Source of the DNA: UBA1413 sp964461455
GTDB lineage: Bacteria > Bacteroidota > Bacteroidia > Bacteroidales > Prolixibacteraceae
Length of the DNA: 64,000 bases
NCBI GenBank assembly: GCA_964461455.1
Contig: CAYWUJ010000009.1
Location: 1 to 64,000, forward strand
Reading direction: 5' to 3'
The number at the start of each line of letters is the position of its first letter. Position 1 is the stretch's first letter. Of this stretch, positions 23,700 to 32,978 are shown piece after piece. A program made the translations under genes and the position numbers. Under the pieces are notes generated by a model, which made no database searches, was not told where the DNA came from, and saw nothing but the letters and a program-made list of their open reading frames with translations.

Positions 23700-24539
23700 A
23701 TGAAGAGAATTTTGTCAGGCGCGATATTTCTGTCCGCCCTGCTCCTGCTCCTGCTTCCGGAAGCATCGGCACAGTATGAAGTCACCACCTCTCCCCTCCG
23801 GTTCCAGCGTGGATACCTCCACCTGAAAGACGGCACCATCCTGAAGGGAAAATACCATTTCTCCTCTTCCCTGGAAAAAATAAGGGTGATCACAAACACC
23901 AGCACCCGTATTCTTGATGCCGGGGAGGTGGAGGAAATCACCACCAAACGACCTTCCAGGGTCTTTGTTGACGACCCCGGACCCCGTGAGAACCCGGGTA
24001 TGTTCATCTCCCCCTCTCCCTGGTTCAGCTTCACCGAGTTGGGCGTGCTGGCCGGAAATAGCGATAACAACCAGGAGGCCCCGATGGTCTTCGGAACCTC
24101 CCTCAACCGCAGGATCTGGAAAAACCTCTCGGCCGGGGCCGGGTTGGGAGCCGAATTCCTGAAGGAAACCTACATGCCCCTGACCCTTAACCTGATGTAC
24201 CGGGTCCGCGACAGCCGCTTCTCCCCCTTCGCCATGGTGCAGGGGGGATACCAGGTTCCCCTGGAAGGCACCCGTACCCTCTACCAGAGGGTCATCCCCT
24301 ATGACATCTATTCCATCTGGCCCGGCCCAACACCCACCACCAATACCGAAATGAAAGCCCGCGGAGGATTCCTCTTTAATCCCGCCTTCGGCATCATGAA
24401 AAACAACGGCCAGGGCTTCGGCACCAGCCTCTCCTTCGGATACCGGTTTCACCGGCTCCACTATACCGCCGATAACCATGACCGCATCGACGTCGACTAC
24501 AACCGACTGACCATCAAACTGGGTTTCATCTTTAATTAA
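23700..24539 (+). CDS. Exported probable outer-membrane beta-barrel protein
   Basis: A 279-residue protein with a classical signal peptide (MKRILSGAIFLSALLLLLLPEASA; cleavage near residue 23). A short N-terminal region on the pattern LHLKDGTILKGKYHF follows, then alternating amphipathic strands with many Gly and aromatic residues, ending KLGFIFN. I recognise no enzymatic motif. The frame is open further upstream to 23571, but that would overlap the preceding gene and remove the signal peptide from the N-terminus. It lies 86 bases after the preceding gene, with its own ECF-type promoter. Confidence 0.75.
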   Translation: MKRILSGAIFLSALLLLLLPEASAQYEVTTSPLRFQRGYLHLKDGTILKGKYHFSSSLEKIRVITNTSTRILDAGEVEEITTKRPSRVFVDDPGPRENPGMFISPSPWFSFTELGVLAGNSDNNQEAPMVFGTSLNRRIWKNLSAGAGLGAEFLKETYMPLTLNLMYRVRDSRFSPFAMVQGGYQVPLEGTRTLYQRVIPYDIYSIWPGPTPTTNTEMKARGGFLFNPAFGIMKNNGQGFGTSLSFGYRFHRLHYTADNHDRIDVDYNRLTIKLGFIFN

Positions 24540-24546
24540 TACCGCC

Positions 24547-25854
24547 ATGAAAACAAAATTCAGCATATTCACCCTTTTCCTCCTCACTCTGGCCGTGACC
24601 TCCTGCCGGGACCAGTTCACCGAAGTGTTCACCGCCAATTCGCCCCTGTACATGAGCTACGAAGAGTTCCGGGCTGCCGTGAAGACAACCACTCCCCGCG
24701 ACCTCGAAAACCCGGGAAAGATCTACTTCAAGGACAACTTCATCTTTGTGGTGGAAGAACTTAAGGGATTCCACGTCATCGATGTTTCCAACCCCGCATC
24801 ACCCCAGAAAATGGCTTTCGTGGAAGTCCCGGGGTGCGTCGACATCGCCGTGAAGGAGAATATCCTGTATGCCGACAGCTATGTTGACCTGGTGGCCCTC
24901 GACGTGTCTGACCTGGCCAATATCAGAGAGGTGAAACGGCTTCAGGAAGTCTTTCCCTATACGGTTCCCCCGCCTGACAACGATTACCGCCTGGCCCGGG
25001 TGGACAAGGAAAAGGGAGTGGTCACCGGCTGGGATGTCAAAAAGGTGCGCCAGGAAATGGAATACCAGAATTATCCTGTCTATCCGGTATGGTATGGGTA
25101 CACCGAAAAACTCGACGGTGCATATTATTCCGGCCTGAATGGTTCCTCAAGGGGTGTGGGAGGTTCCGCAGGCACCACCTTTGGCATCGGGGGATCCATG
25201 GCCCGCTTCGGCCTCTACGGCGACTACCTCTATACCGTTGACCACAGCAACCTCTACTTCTTCGACGTTAATACCCCGGCCACCCCATCCTCCATAGGCA
25301 AACAAAATATCGGATGGCAGGTGGAAACCATGTTCATCTACGGTGACCACATGTTCTTCGGCACCACTACCGGCATGCTTATCTTCGACCTGGCGGTGCC
25401 CACCGTGCCCAAATACCTCACCAGTTTCACCCATGCCACCAGCTGCGACCCGGTGGTCATCGCCGACGGCTATGCCTATGTCACCCTCCGCAGCGGCGTC
25501 ACCTGCGGCAACCGCGACGCCAGCATCAACCGCCTCGACGTCATCAAACTCTCACCCGACTACAAAAGCAACAGCCTTTTAATGTCCTACTCCATGCACA
25601 GCCCCTACGGATTGGGAGTCGACGGCGATATTCTCTTCCTGTGCGATGGCGATGCCGGATTGAAAGTTTTCAACATCAGCAACAAATTTCAGATCACCGG
25701 TAATCAAATTGCCACATTCCCGGGAATCAGGACGTACGACGTCATCCCCCTTAATGACTACCTCTTCATGATCGGCGACGACGGATTTTTCCTCTATGAC
25801 TACAGCAACCTGCAGGATATCAAACAGCTCAGCCTAATCCCGGTAAAAAAATGA
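24547..25854 (+). CDS. LVIVD-repeat beta-propeller lipoprotein
   Basis: The 435-residue protein starts with a lipoprotein signal ending LAVTSC (Cys20). Its body consists of LVIVD-type repeats such as GFHVIDVSNPASPQKM, YVDLVALDVSDL and LKVFNISN, which form a beta-propeller exposed at the membrane surface. No catalytic residues are seen; a binding or scaffold role is likely. It starts seven bases after the preceding gene and overlaps the next gene by four bases, so it belongs to the sigma-regulated operon. Confidence 0.85.
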   Translation: MKTKFSIFTLFLLTLAVTSCRDQFTEVFTANSPLYMSYEEFRAAVKTTTPRDLENPGKIYFKDNFIFVVEELKGFHVIDVSNPASPQKMAFVEVPGCVDIAVKENILYADSYVDLVALDVSDLANIREVKRLQEVFPYTVPPPDNDYRLARVDKEKGVVTGWDVKKVRQEMEYQNYPVYPVWYGYTEKLDGAYYSGLNGSSRGVGGSAGTTFGIGGSMARFGLYGDYLYTVDHSNLYFFDVNTPATPSSIGKQNIGWQVETMFIYGDHMFFGTTTGMLIFDLAVPTVPKYLTSFTHATSCDPVVIADGYAYVTLRSGVTCGNRDASINRLDVIKLSPDYKSNSLLMSYSMHSPYGLGVDGDILFLCDGDAGLKVFNISNKFQITGNQIATFPGIRTYDVIPLNDYLFMIGDDGFFLYDYSNLQDIKQLSLIPVKK

Positions 25855-26534
25855 AACACTCTGAGAATCAGGGAACCTGCACCCGCCTGAGCGGCACCCC
25901 ATCAGGCGGGCGGTTGCAGGGCCTGGCAGACAGGGTGCTCCTGCTGGTGCTGGTGCTGGCCTGCGGAATCCCGGCAGCCGCCGGAACAAAAGGAGAAAAG
26001 AGTCCCGTCAAACGGATCGGAATCACCTTCACCGGCGTGGGCGAAAACGATGTGCTCACCTTCTCTGACCTGGATGGAGCTCCCAGCTATAACGGAAAGG
26101 GATTTTGGGCGGCCGGACTGGTTTTCAGCCAGGGCATCAACCGCTGGCTCGAATGGGAGAGCGGCGTGGAATATTCACGCCACCGCATCGAAGTGGTTCC
26201 CAACCTTCCTCCGGAATCCGATACAAGCACCCGGGAGGAAAAAGCAGCCCTGATCACCCTTCCCTTCACCCTGAAGGCCGGTTTCCTGAAATACTTCTTT
26301 GTCAGCGGCGGCATCCTGCTGGACTTCGATGCCAGCACCAACTCCCCCATCGACAGCCAGACCGGCTTCGGCCTCAGTGCCGGCGCAGGCATGAAATATG
26401 ATTTCCGCTCAGGCCTCTCCCTCTTTGTCAACCCCTATGTCAGAGCCCACTCCCTCCTGCCCCTCACGGGCTTTTCACATCATAACCAGATCTGGGATAA
26501 TGGTATCAGAATCGGCGTGACCATGGCCCTGTAA
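25851..26534 (+). CDS. Small outer-membrane beta-barrel-like protein
   Basis: A 227-residue protein whose start overlaps the LVIVD gene stop (ATGA). A long N-terminus precedes a hydrophobic signal-like stretch (LLLVLVLACGIPAAA, about 30-45). The mature part shows about eight amphipathic strands with WLEWESGVEYS and LKAGFLKYFFVSGGILL, as in the OmpA/OmpX-like barrel group. No functional motif is recognised. It is the last gene of the ECF cluster and converges on the aspartate kinase gene. Confidence 0.65.
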   Translation: MKHSENQGTCTRLSGTPSGGRLQGLADRVLLLVLVLACGIPAAAGTKGEKSPVKRIGITFTGVGENDVLTFSDLDGAPSYNGKGFWAAGLVFSQGINRWLEWESGVEYSRHRIEVVPNLPPESDTSTREEKAALITLPFTLKAGFLKYFFVSGGILLDFDASTNSPIDSQTGFGLSAGAGMKYDFRSGLSLFVNPYVRAHSLLPLTGFSHHNQIWDNGIRIGVTMAL

Positions 26535-26627
26535 GGCCTTACCACAGCGCAAGAACTCTGTTGACACCATTGAGAAGCCGGCGGAGTGCCGGGAAACGGC
26601 CGGTACCTCCCCGGACATATCACCCCT

Positions 26628-27950
26628 TCAGGCGGGTGAGTTCAGCAACCTGTCACTGAGCGTTTGAAGCGTTGAGGTTTTATGTGAGGTGGGCACCAGC
26701 ACCGAGATGTTATAACGGCTTCCTCCATAAGAAATCATACGGATCGGAATCCCGTCAAGGGCATTGAAAACCCGGGAGGCAAAGCCGGTTTCCTCGCGGA
26801 TGATGTCCCCCACAATACAGATGATACTCATATCACGGTCGACTTCCACCTCCCCGAAAGCCATCAGCTCCTGATGGATCTGTTCCAGGTGACGGGTGTT
26901 GTCAATGGTCAGGGAGACAGCCACCTCGGAAGTGGAGATCATATCGATGGGGGTTTTGTAGCGCTCAAAAACTTCAAAAATACCCTTCAGGAAACCATAG
27001 GCCATCAGCATCCTTCCCGACCTCACCTTAATGGCGGTGATGCCATCCTTGGCCGCCACGGCCTTGATACCGCTCCCATCGGAGCGGGTGGTGATCAACG
27101 TTCCCCCATCGGCAGGATTCATGGTATTCTTCAGCCGTACGGGGATATTCTGCACCCGCGCCGGGAATATGGTCTGCGGATGCAGGATCTTGGCCCCGAA
27201 ATAGGCCAGCTCAGCCGCCTCATTGAACGACAACTGATCAATCTTCCGGGTGTTGCTCACAAACCGCGGATCGTTGTTGTGAAAACCATCAATATCGGTC
27301 CAAATCTGAATTTCCTCGGCACTAATGGCGGCGCCCACCAACGAGGCGGTGTAATCACTCCCCCCCCGTTCAAGATTGTCGATTTCCCCGTTGGGATTGC
27401 GACAGATAAAACCCTGGGTGATGTAATAATCCACCTTCGGGGAATTGTCGATCAGCTCCAGCAACAGGGTCCTGATGCCAGGCAGGTCGGCAGCCCTCTC
27501 CTCATCGATACGCATGAAATCAAGGGCAGGCAAAAGAAAAACCCTATGCCCCGCCTCCTCCATGAGCAGGGTAAAGAGCTGCGTGGAAATCAGCTCCCCC
27601 TGGGCCACGATGATCTTCTCCTCTTTCTGGCTGAAAGGCTTGTGCAGGAAATGGCGCAACGTCCTGAAAATCCCCTCCAGAACAGCATGCCCCTTTTTAC
27701 GGTACCCCGGGGTGGCATATAACTCCTCAACCACCACGGCATATTTCTCCTCCAGCACGGCGATCACCTCCAGTGCCTTATGAGGATGCTGCTGGTATAA
27801 ATGGGAGGATATCTCCACCAGACTGTTGGTGGTCCCCGACATCGCGGAAAGGACTACCAGCCTGGACTCCCCACCGGTGATGAGCTTCATGACCATCCTC
27901 ATATTTGCGGGAGATCCCACTGAAGTGCCGCCAAACTTGTAAACTTGCAT
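26628..27950 (-). CDS. Aspartate kinase
   Basis: A 440-residue monofunctional aspartokinase; it phosphorylates aspartate at the head of the lysine, threonine and methionine pathways. The kinase domain carries KFGGTSVGS (5-13) and ERGGSDYTASLVGAA; two C-terminal ACT domains (about 300-440) should sense an end product such as lysine. No homoserine dehydrogenase domain is fused. The ATG at 27950 puts the lysine of KFGG at the usual position; frame starts at 27962 and 27983 are less likely. The 210-base spacer upstream shows no clear promoter element. Confidence 0.92.
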   Translation of the reverse strand: MQVYKFGGTSVGSPANMRMVMKLITGGESRLVVLSAMSGTTNSLVEISSHLYQQHPHKALEVIAVLEEKYAVVVEELYATPGYRKKGHAVLEGIFRTLRHFLHKPFSQKEEKIIVAQGELISTQLFTLLMEEAGHRVFLLPALDFMRIDEERAADLPGIRTLLLELIDNSPKVDYYITQGFICRNPNGEIDNLERGGSDYTASLVGAAISAEEIQIWTDIDGFHNNDPRFVSNTRKIDQLSFNEAAELAYFGAKILHPQTIFPARVQNIPVRLKNTMNPADGGTLITTRSDGSGIKAVAAKDGITAIKVRSGRMLMAYGFLKGIFEVFERYKTPIDMISTSEVAVSLTIDNTRHLEQIHQELMAFGEVEVDRDMSIICIVGDIIREETGFASRVFNALDGIPIRMISYGGSRYNISVLVPTSHKTSTLQTLSDRLLNSPA

Positions 27951-28193
27951 GTGCTTGATCATTATTACAGGCCTCTCGGCCATCCAACTTATTCACGGAC
28001 ATAAATAGAAAGATTTTTGCATAATGGGTCACCTTACCACCATATTAAAAGTTAAAGTGGCGATTTTTTAACAAAAGGGCTGTCTTCAGGGAGCTCCCGG
28101 TATATGATAAGGAAGTTATGCCTGAGGTTGGTGTTCCCTTTGGCCGGAAAAGGAGATGGGAGTGCTGCCTGAGGCCTGAAAATAATACGACGG

Positions 28194-28901
28194 TCAGAAG
28201 ACCCCCGATATGGCGTGTTTTTCGGAATTGAACCAGATGGTGGAATAAATATGATATCCTTCGCGGTTGGTGGTCAGCTTTCTCTCCATGTAAAGCACCG
28301 GCTGCCCCGGTTTCATCTCCAGCAGTTCCATGATGGCGGCATCGGGAAGGATAGCCCTGAGCTTCTGTTCCCCTCCCCTGATTTCAATGCCGTAATGGTT
28401 GCGGAGAATCTCAAAAAGCGAACGGTTCTCAAAAGAACGCCGCGTCATCCGCGGTAATCCCCTGTCGGGAAGGTGGTTGATGTCATAAAACAGGGGAACA
28501 CCATCGACATACCGCAACCGTTCCATATAAATACATCCTGATTCCCGGTCTACATCCGTCAATGCATAGGGAAACTCCTCAGGCCACGGCCTGACCACCG
28601 GCTTTTGCAAAATGAGCGTCTTCAGGAACGACTTCCCCACTGCCGTGGTGGTCCCTGCCACCGACAGAATCCCTATGTTCCGCAAGGGCCTGCGCACGAT
28701 ACTCCCCTTTCCCTGCTTCTTCACGATCAGCCCCTCCTTCACCAGCTCCTCCAGGGCCTGCCTGACGGTGGGACGGGTGATGCCATGCGTGGCACACAAG
28801 GCATGCTCCGAAGGAAGCAAACTCCCTTCACCGTACTCCCCCCCCAGAATATGCCTCCTGAGGATCTCATATAACCTGCGGTAGTGCGGAATCCCGTTCA
28901 T
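28194..28901 (-). CDS. GntR family transcriptional regulator with UTRA domain (HutC type)
   Basis: A 235-residue regulator: an N-terminal winged helix-turn-helix (about 5-70, with LLPSEHALCATHGITRPTV and KQGKGSIV) and a C-terminal UTRA ligand domain (about 88-230). Members bind small metabolites and usually repress neighbouring genes. It is divergent from the 2-oxo acid dehydrogenase genes, whose promoter region holds a possible operator. The start at 28901 is preferred over 28934 because it begins shortly before the first helix. Confidence 0.88.
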   Translation of the reverse strand: MNGIPHYRRLYEILRRHILGGEYGEGSLLPSEHALCATHGITRPTVRQALEELVKEGLIVKKQGKGSIVRRPLRNIGILSVAGTTTAVGKSFLKTLILQKPVVRPWPEEFPYALTDVDRESGCIYMERLRYVDGVPLFYDINHLPDRGLPRMTRRSFENRSLFEILRNHYGIEIRGGEQKLRAILPDAAIMELLEMKPGQPVLYMERKLTTNREGYHIYSTIWFNSEKHAISGVF

Positions 28902-28940
28902 GACCTCAAAGTTAAGAATTTTTTCTTTCTGCACAATCCA

Positions 28941-28976
28941 CTTGTCTTTACAGGTAGAAATTATATATCTTTACAG
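28941..28976 (+). promoter_or_regulatory. Promoter and possible operator of the E2-E1 operon
   Basis: CTTG (28941-28944) and TATCTTTA (28966-28973) are separated by 21 bases, close to the Bacteroidota promoter rule. The 8-mer CTTTACAG occurs twice, at 28946 and 28969, one copy overlapping the -7 box. TGT-N4-ACA at 28943-28952 is a small palindrome. The divergent GntR regulator is the natural candidate to bind here. Confidence 0.45.
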
Positions 28977-29074
28977 CCGCAGCCGCAGGATGTAGTTCTA
29001 CAAACTATTTCTCAGATACTTGCACAATTATCCCAGCTTTTGGGTTGTAACGACAAGTTTTTAAAATTTAAGAT

Positions 29075-30439
29075 ATGGCGACATCAGTTATTATGCCCCG
29101 TCAGGGTCAGTCGGTCGAGACCTGTATCATGGGGCATTGGTTTAAACAACCGGGAGACGAGGTAAAGGCAGGAGAGCTGCTTTTCTCCTACGAAACCGAC
29201 AAGTCATCGTTCGAAGAAGAAGCAAAAGCCGATGGTTTCCTGCTGGCCTGTTTTTTCGGGGAAGGTGATGAAGTTCCGGTTTTGAGCGAAGTGGCCCTCA
29301 TCGGAGAAAGAGGGGAAGCCCTTCCGGAAAAGGAGGGGAATTCCGCAGATCACAAAGAAGGCCACGCTGTGACCGGGGAAGACGGCGGCCCTGCAGCAGA
29401 AGGTATTTCCGACGGGGAAGAACCTCCCCGGGTGATCGAGTTTCCCGTAGAGGGAGACAGCGTCATGGCCGGAAGGATTTCCATCTCACCCCTGGCCCGC
29501 AACATGGCCGAAAAACTGGGAGTCGACACCTCACGGTTACAGGGCAGCGGTCCCCACGGCAGAATCATCGCCAGGGATGTGGAAGCTGCTGCTGCTTTCG
29601 CTCCGTCAATTTCCACCCGGGCATTACAGCAGGCGCCAGATCTATGGCCCCGGCATTCCGCCGGCGAAACAGGAGAGAGCCGCCACCCGCTGCCACAGGC
29701 GGCAGACACGGAACAGCCCTTTCCGGCAGGGAACCTCACGGAAGGAGAGTTCGACCTCAAACCCCTTTCCAACATGAGAAAGCTGATCGCCCGTGCCATG
29801 CATGCCTCGCTGCAGAATTCCGCACAGCTTACCCATCACCTGTCGGCCGACGCCCGCCTGCTTCTCGCCGCGCGCAAACATTTTAAACAACTGCAGGAAA
29901 AAGGAAAAATCACGGAAAATGTGACCATCAACGACCTGGTTTCCTGGGCCGTGATCAGGGCCCTGAAGAAATTCCCCGGGGTTAACGCCCATCTTCTGGG
30001 CGATAATATCAAATACTTCCGGAAAGTACACCTGGGACTGGCCGTGGATACCGATCGCGGGTTGATGGTCGCTGCCCTGCGCGATGCCGATGACCTCTCC
30101 CTGACGGGATTGTCATCACGGCTCCAAATGCTGGCCGCCGGATGCCGCAAGGGAAGTGTCAACCCTGATCTTCTCAGCCCCGAAGCGGCCTCCTTCACCA
30201 TCTCCAACCTGGGAAATTACGGCGTCGAGATCTTCACTCCCGTCATCAACCTCCCCCAGGTGGCCATCCTCGGCGTTTGCACCATCACCCCGCGCCCCAA
30301 GGAACTGGGTGACGGCGTCTTCGCTTTCGTGCCCCACATCGGCCTCTCCCTGACCTATGACCATCGTGCCCTCGACGGCGGAGAAGCCACCCGCTTCCTG
30401 GCGGAAATACGCGACCAGATAGAAAACTTAACATTATAA
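29075..30439 (+). CDS. 2-oxo acid dehydrogenase E2 (dihydrolipoamide acyltransferase)
   Basis: The 454-residue protein has one N-terminal lipoyl domain with the lipoylated Lys43 in ETDKSSF, an acidic and proline-poor linker, a peripheral-subunit binding domain (about 136-170) and a C-terminal acyltransferase core with His430 and Asp434 in DHRALDG. E2 moves an acyl group from the E1 enzyme to CoA. It stands directly before a fused E1 gene, in the reverse of the usual E1-E2 order, and no E3 gene is nearby. Confidence 0.9.
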   Translation: MATSVIMPRQGQSVETCIMGHWFKQPGDEVKAGELLFSYETDKSSFEEEAKADGFLLACFFGEGDEVPVLSEVALIGERGEALPEKEGNSADHKEGHAVTGEDGGPAAEGISDGEEPPRVIEFPVEGDSVMAGRISISPLARNMAEKLGVDTSRLQGSGPHGRIIARDVEAAAAFAPSISTRALQQAPDLWPRHSAGETGESRHPLPQAADTEQPFPAGNLTEGEFDLKPLSNMRKLIARAMHASLQNSAQLTHHLSADARLLLAARKHFKQLQEKGKITENVTINDLVSWAVIRALKKFPGVNAHLLGDNIKYFRKVHLGLAVDTDRGLMVAALRDADDLSLTGLSSRLQMLAAGCRKGSVNPDLLSPEAASFTISNLGNYGVEIFTPVINLPQVAILGVCTITPRPKELGDGVFAFVPHIGLSLTYDHRALDGGEATRFLAEIRDQIENLTL

Positions 30440-30508
30440 CCACAAAGTCGCAGCAAAACAAAGGATTACAGCAAATTCCCGCGTTTCTGCGCCGTAAAAC
30501 CAACGCAT

Positions 30509-32977
30509 ATGCCAAAATCACAATTCATAGACCCTTCAGAGGTCAGAAAACCCGGGTTCGTGGAGTTCACACCCATACCGGTCAACCAGTACCACAGAAG
30601 CATTGAAGAGGAGAGGGCCAACTTCTCAGATGATGAACTGTTGCGGATATACCGCGACATGGTGGTCATCAGGGAGTTTGAGACCATGCTCAATCTGATT
30701 AAAACCCGGGGGGAATATCAGGGGATCTCCTATAACCACCCCGGGCCTGCCCATCTCTCCATCGGGCAGGAGGCAGCTGCCGTGGGCATGGCCTACACCC
30801 TGACGGTCGACGATTTCATCTTCGGGTCGCACCGCAGCCACGGGGAGATCCTCGCCAAGGGACTCTCGGCGATCCATCAGCTCGGGGAAGAGGAGCTCAC
30901 GGCCATTATGGAGTCCCATTTCAACGGAACCACCCTTCGGCCCGTCCTCGCCGGCCACCAGGGCCCGACCCGGGAACTCGCCGTTAAATTCCTCATATAC
31001 GGCACCCTGGCAGAAATCTTCGCCAGAGAAACCGGTTTCAACAAGGGACTTGGAGGCAGCATGCACGCCTTCTTCACTCCCTTTGGCGTTTATCCCAACA
31101 ATGCCATCGTGGGCGGCTCAGGTGACATTGCCGTGGGTGCCGCCCTTTATAAAAAGGTAAATCGTAAAAAGGGAATCATCGTGGCCAATATCGGCGATGC
31201 CTCAATGGGCTGCGGACCGGTGTGGGAAGGACTCTCCTTCGCCACCATGGACCAGTTCACGGAACTCTGGAACGACGAAATGAGGGGGGGCCTCCCGCTG
31301 ATCGTCAATATCATGAACAACCAGTATGGCATGGGTGGACAGACCTGCGGTGAGACCATGGGCTACGGCATCGCCGCCCGTATAGGCGCCGGATTGAATG
31401 AAGACCAGATGCACGCCGAAAGAGTCGATGGGTACAACCCCCTGGCCGTGATCGATGCATACCGCCGGAAACGCAAAATCCTGGAAGAGAAAAAAGGACC
31501 CGTCCTTCTTGATATTCTCACCTACCGTTACAGCGGCCACTCGCCCTCCGACGCCTCCTCCTACCGTTCCAAAGAAGAAGTGGAGGCCTGGGAAATGGCC
31601 GATTCCATCGTGTGGTTCGGCGGCGAACTGGTCAAAAATGGTATCGCCGGTGACGACCAGCTGAAAGAAATCAGCAGCGAAACCACCGAACTGATCAGCT
31701 GGGCCCTCAAACTGGCCACCGACGACGACGCCTCACCACGCATGGATATGCTATCGCGGCCCAACCTGATCGGGGATATGATGTTCTCCAACGGATCACT
31801 GGACCGGATGGAAGAGGGAATTCCGGAAGTAAACCACCCTATGGAAGAGAATCCGCGGGTCAAACAACTCGCTGCCAAAGAGCGGTATGCCTACGATGAG
31901 CAGGGAAAACCCCATTCCAAAATTAAAAATTACGTCCTCCGCGATGGCCTTTTCGAGGCCATCATTGACCGGTTCTATAAGGATCCCACGCTGATCGCCT
32001 ATGGAGAGGAAAACCGGGACTGGGGGGGCGCTTTTGCCGTCTATCGCGGCCTCACCGAAGCCCTTCCATACCACCGGCTTTTCAACTCCCCCATTTCCGA
32101 GGGAGCCATCGTGGGAACGGCCATCGGCTATGCCATGTGCGGAGGACGGGTGATCCCTGAGATTATGTATTGTGATTTCCTGGGCCGCGCCGGTGATGAA
32201 GTATTCAACCAGCTCCCCAAATGGCAGGCGATGAGCGGTAATGTGCTGAAAATGCCCGTGGTCCTGCGCGTCTCCGTGGGTTCAAAATACGGGGCCCAGC
32301 ATTCTCAGGACTGGACGGCACTGGCGACACACATTCCCGGACTGAAAGTGGTATTTCCTGTCACGCCCTATGATGCCAAGGGTCTCATGAACAGCGCCCT
32401 CCAGGGCACCGACCCGGTGGTCTTCTTCGAAAGCCAGAGGGTCTACGACATCGGCGAGATGTTCCACAAAGAGGGCGTCCCCACAGGATATTACGAAATT
32501 CCCATCGGGGACCCCGACATCAAAAGACCGGGCAGCGACGTGACCATCCTGACCATCGGCGCCACCCTCTACCGTGCCCTGGAAGCCGCCGAAATACTCG
32601 AAGAAAAATATGGCCTCTCGGCAGAAGTGATCGACGCCCGTTCATTGGTCCCCTTCAATTATGACCTGGTCATCGAATCGCTGAAGAAAACAGGAAGGAT
32701 TGTGATCGCGGGCGATGCCTCGGCGCGGGGTTCATTTATGAGGGACCTGGCTTCCAATATCACCGAACTGGCCTTCGACACCCTCGATGCTCCCCCGGTG
32801 GTGGTGGGATCACGCAACTGGATCACCCCGGCCTATGAACTGGAAGAGGCTTTCTTCCCCCAGGCGTCATGGATCATCGACGCTATTCACGAAAGAATTC
32901 TCCCCTTGAAAGGGCACCAGCCTGAAAATGATTTCTCGGAAGCCGAGCAACTCGACCGTAATGCCAGGGGAGTCTGA
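30509..32977 (+). CDS. Fused E1 alpha/beta subunits of a 2-oxo acid dehydrogenase
   Basis: A single 822-residue chain combines the E1 alpha (about 1-440) and E1 beta (about 470-822) domains. The thiamine diphosphate motif runs from GDA (229-231) to NNQYG (270-274). A stretch of roughly 45 residues between the GSHRSHGE block and the GLGGSMH block is longer than in standard E1 alpha chains. The substrate is unclear; pyruvate, acetoin or branched-chain oxo acids are all possible. It follows the E2 gene by 69 bases and should form one operon; the next gene converges with one base between stops. Confidence 0.88.
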   Translation: MPKSQFIDPSEVRKPGFVEFTPIPVNQYHRSIEEERANFSDDELLRIYRDMVVIREFETMLNLIKTRGEYQGISYNHPGPAHLSIGQEAAAVGMAYTLTVDDFIFGSHRSHGEILAKGLSAIHQLGEEELTAIMESHFNGTTLRPVLAGHQGPTRELAVKFLIYGTLAEIFARETGFNKGLGGSMHAFFTPFGVYPNNAIVGGSGDIAVGAALYKKVNRKKGIIVANIGDASMGCGPVWEGLSFATMDQFTELWNDEMRGGLPLIVNIMNNQYGMGGQTCGETMGYGIAARIGAGLNEDQMHAERVDGYNPLAVIDAYRRKRKILEEKKGPVLLDILTYRYSGHSPSDASSYRSKEEVEAWEMADSIVWFGGELVKNGIAGDDQLKEISSETTELISWALKLATDDDASPRMDMLSRPNLIGDMMFSNGSLDRMEEGIPEVNHPMEENPRVKQLAAKERYAYDEQGKPHSKIKNYVLRDGLFEAIIDRFYKDPTLIAYGEENRDWGGAFAVYRGLTEALPYHRLFNSPISEGAIVGTAIGYAMCGGRVIPEIMYCDFLGRAGDEVFNQLPKWQAMSGNVLKMPVVLRVSVGSKYGAQHSQDWTALATHIPGLKVVFPVTPYDAKGLMNSALQGTDPVVFFESQRVYDIGEMFHKEGVPTGYYEIPIGDPDIKRPGSDVTILTIGATLYRALEAAEILEEKYGLSAEVIDARSLVPFNYDLVIESLKKTGRIVIAGDASARGSFMRDLASNITELAFDTLDAPPVVVGSRNWITPAYELEEAFFPQASWIIDAIHERILPLKGHQPENDFSEAEQLDRNARGV

Positions 32978-32978
32978 A

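Noticed and set aside
26535..26627. Hairpin terminator between the barrel gene and aspartate kinase
   Set aside because: Several GCCGG words occur but no clean stem could be drawn.
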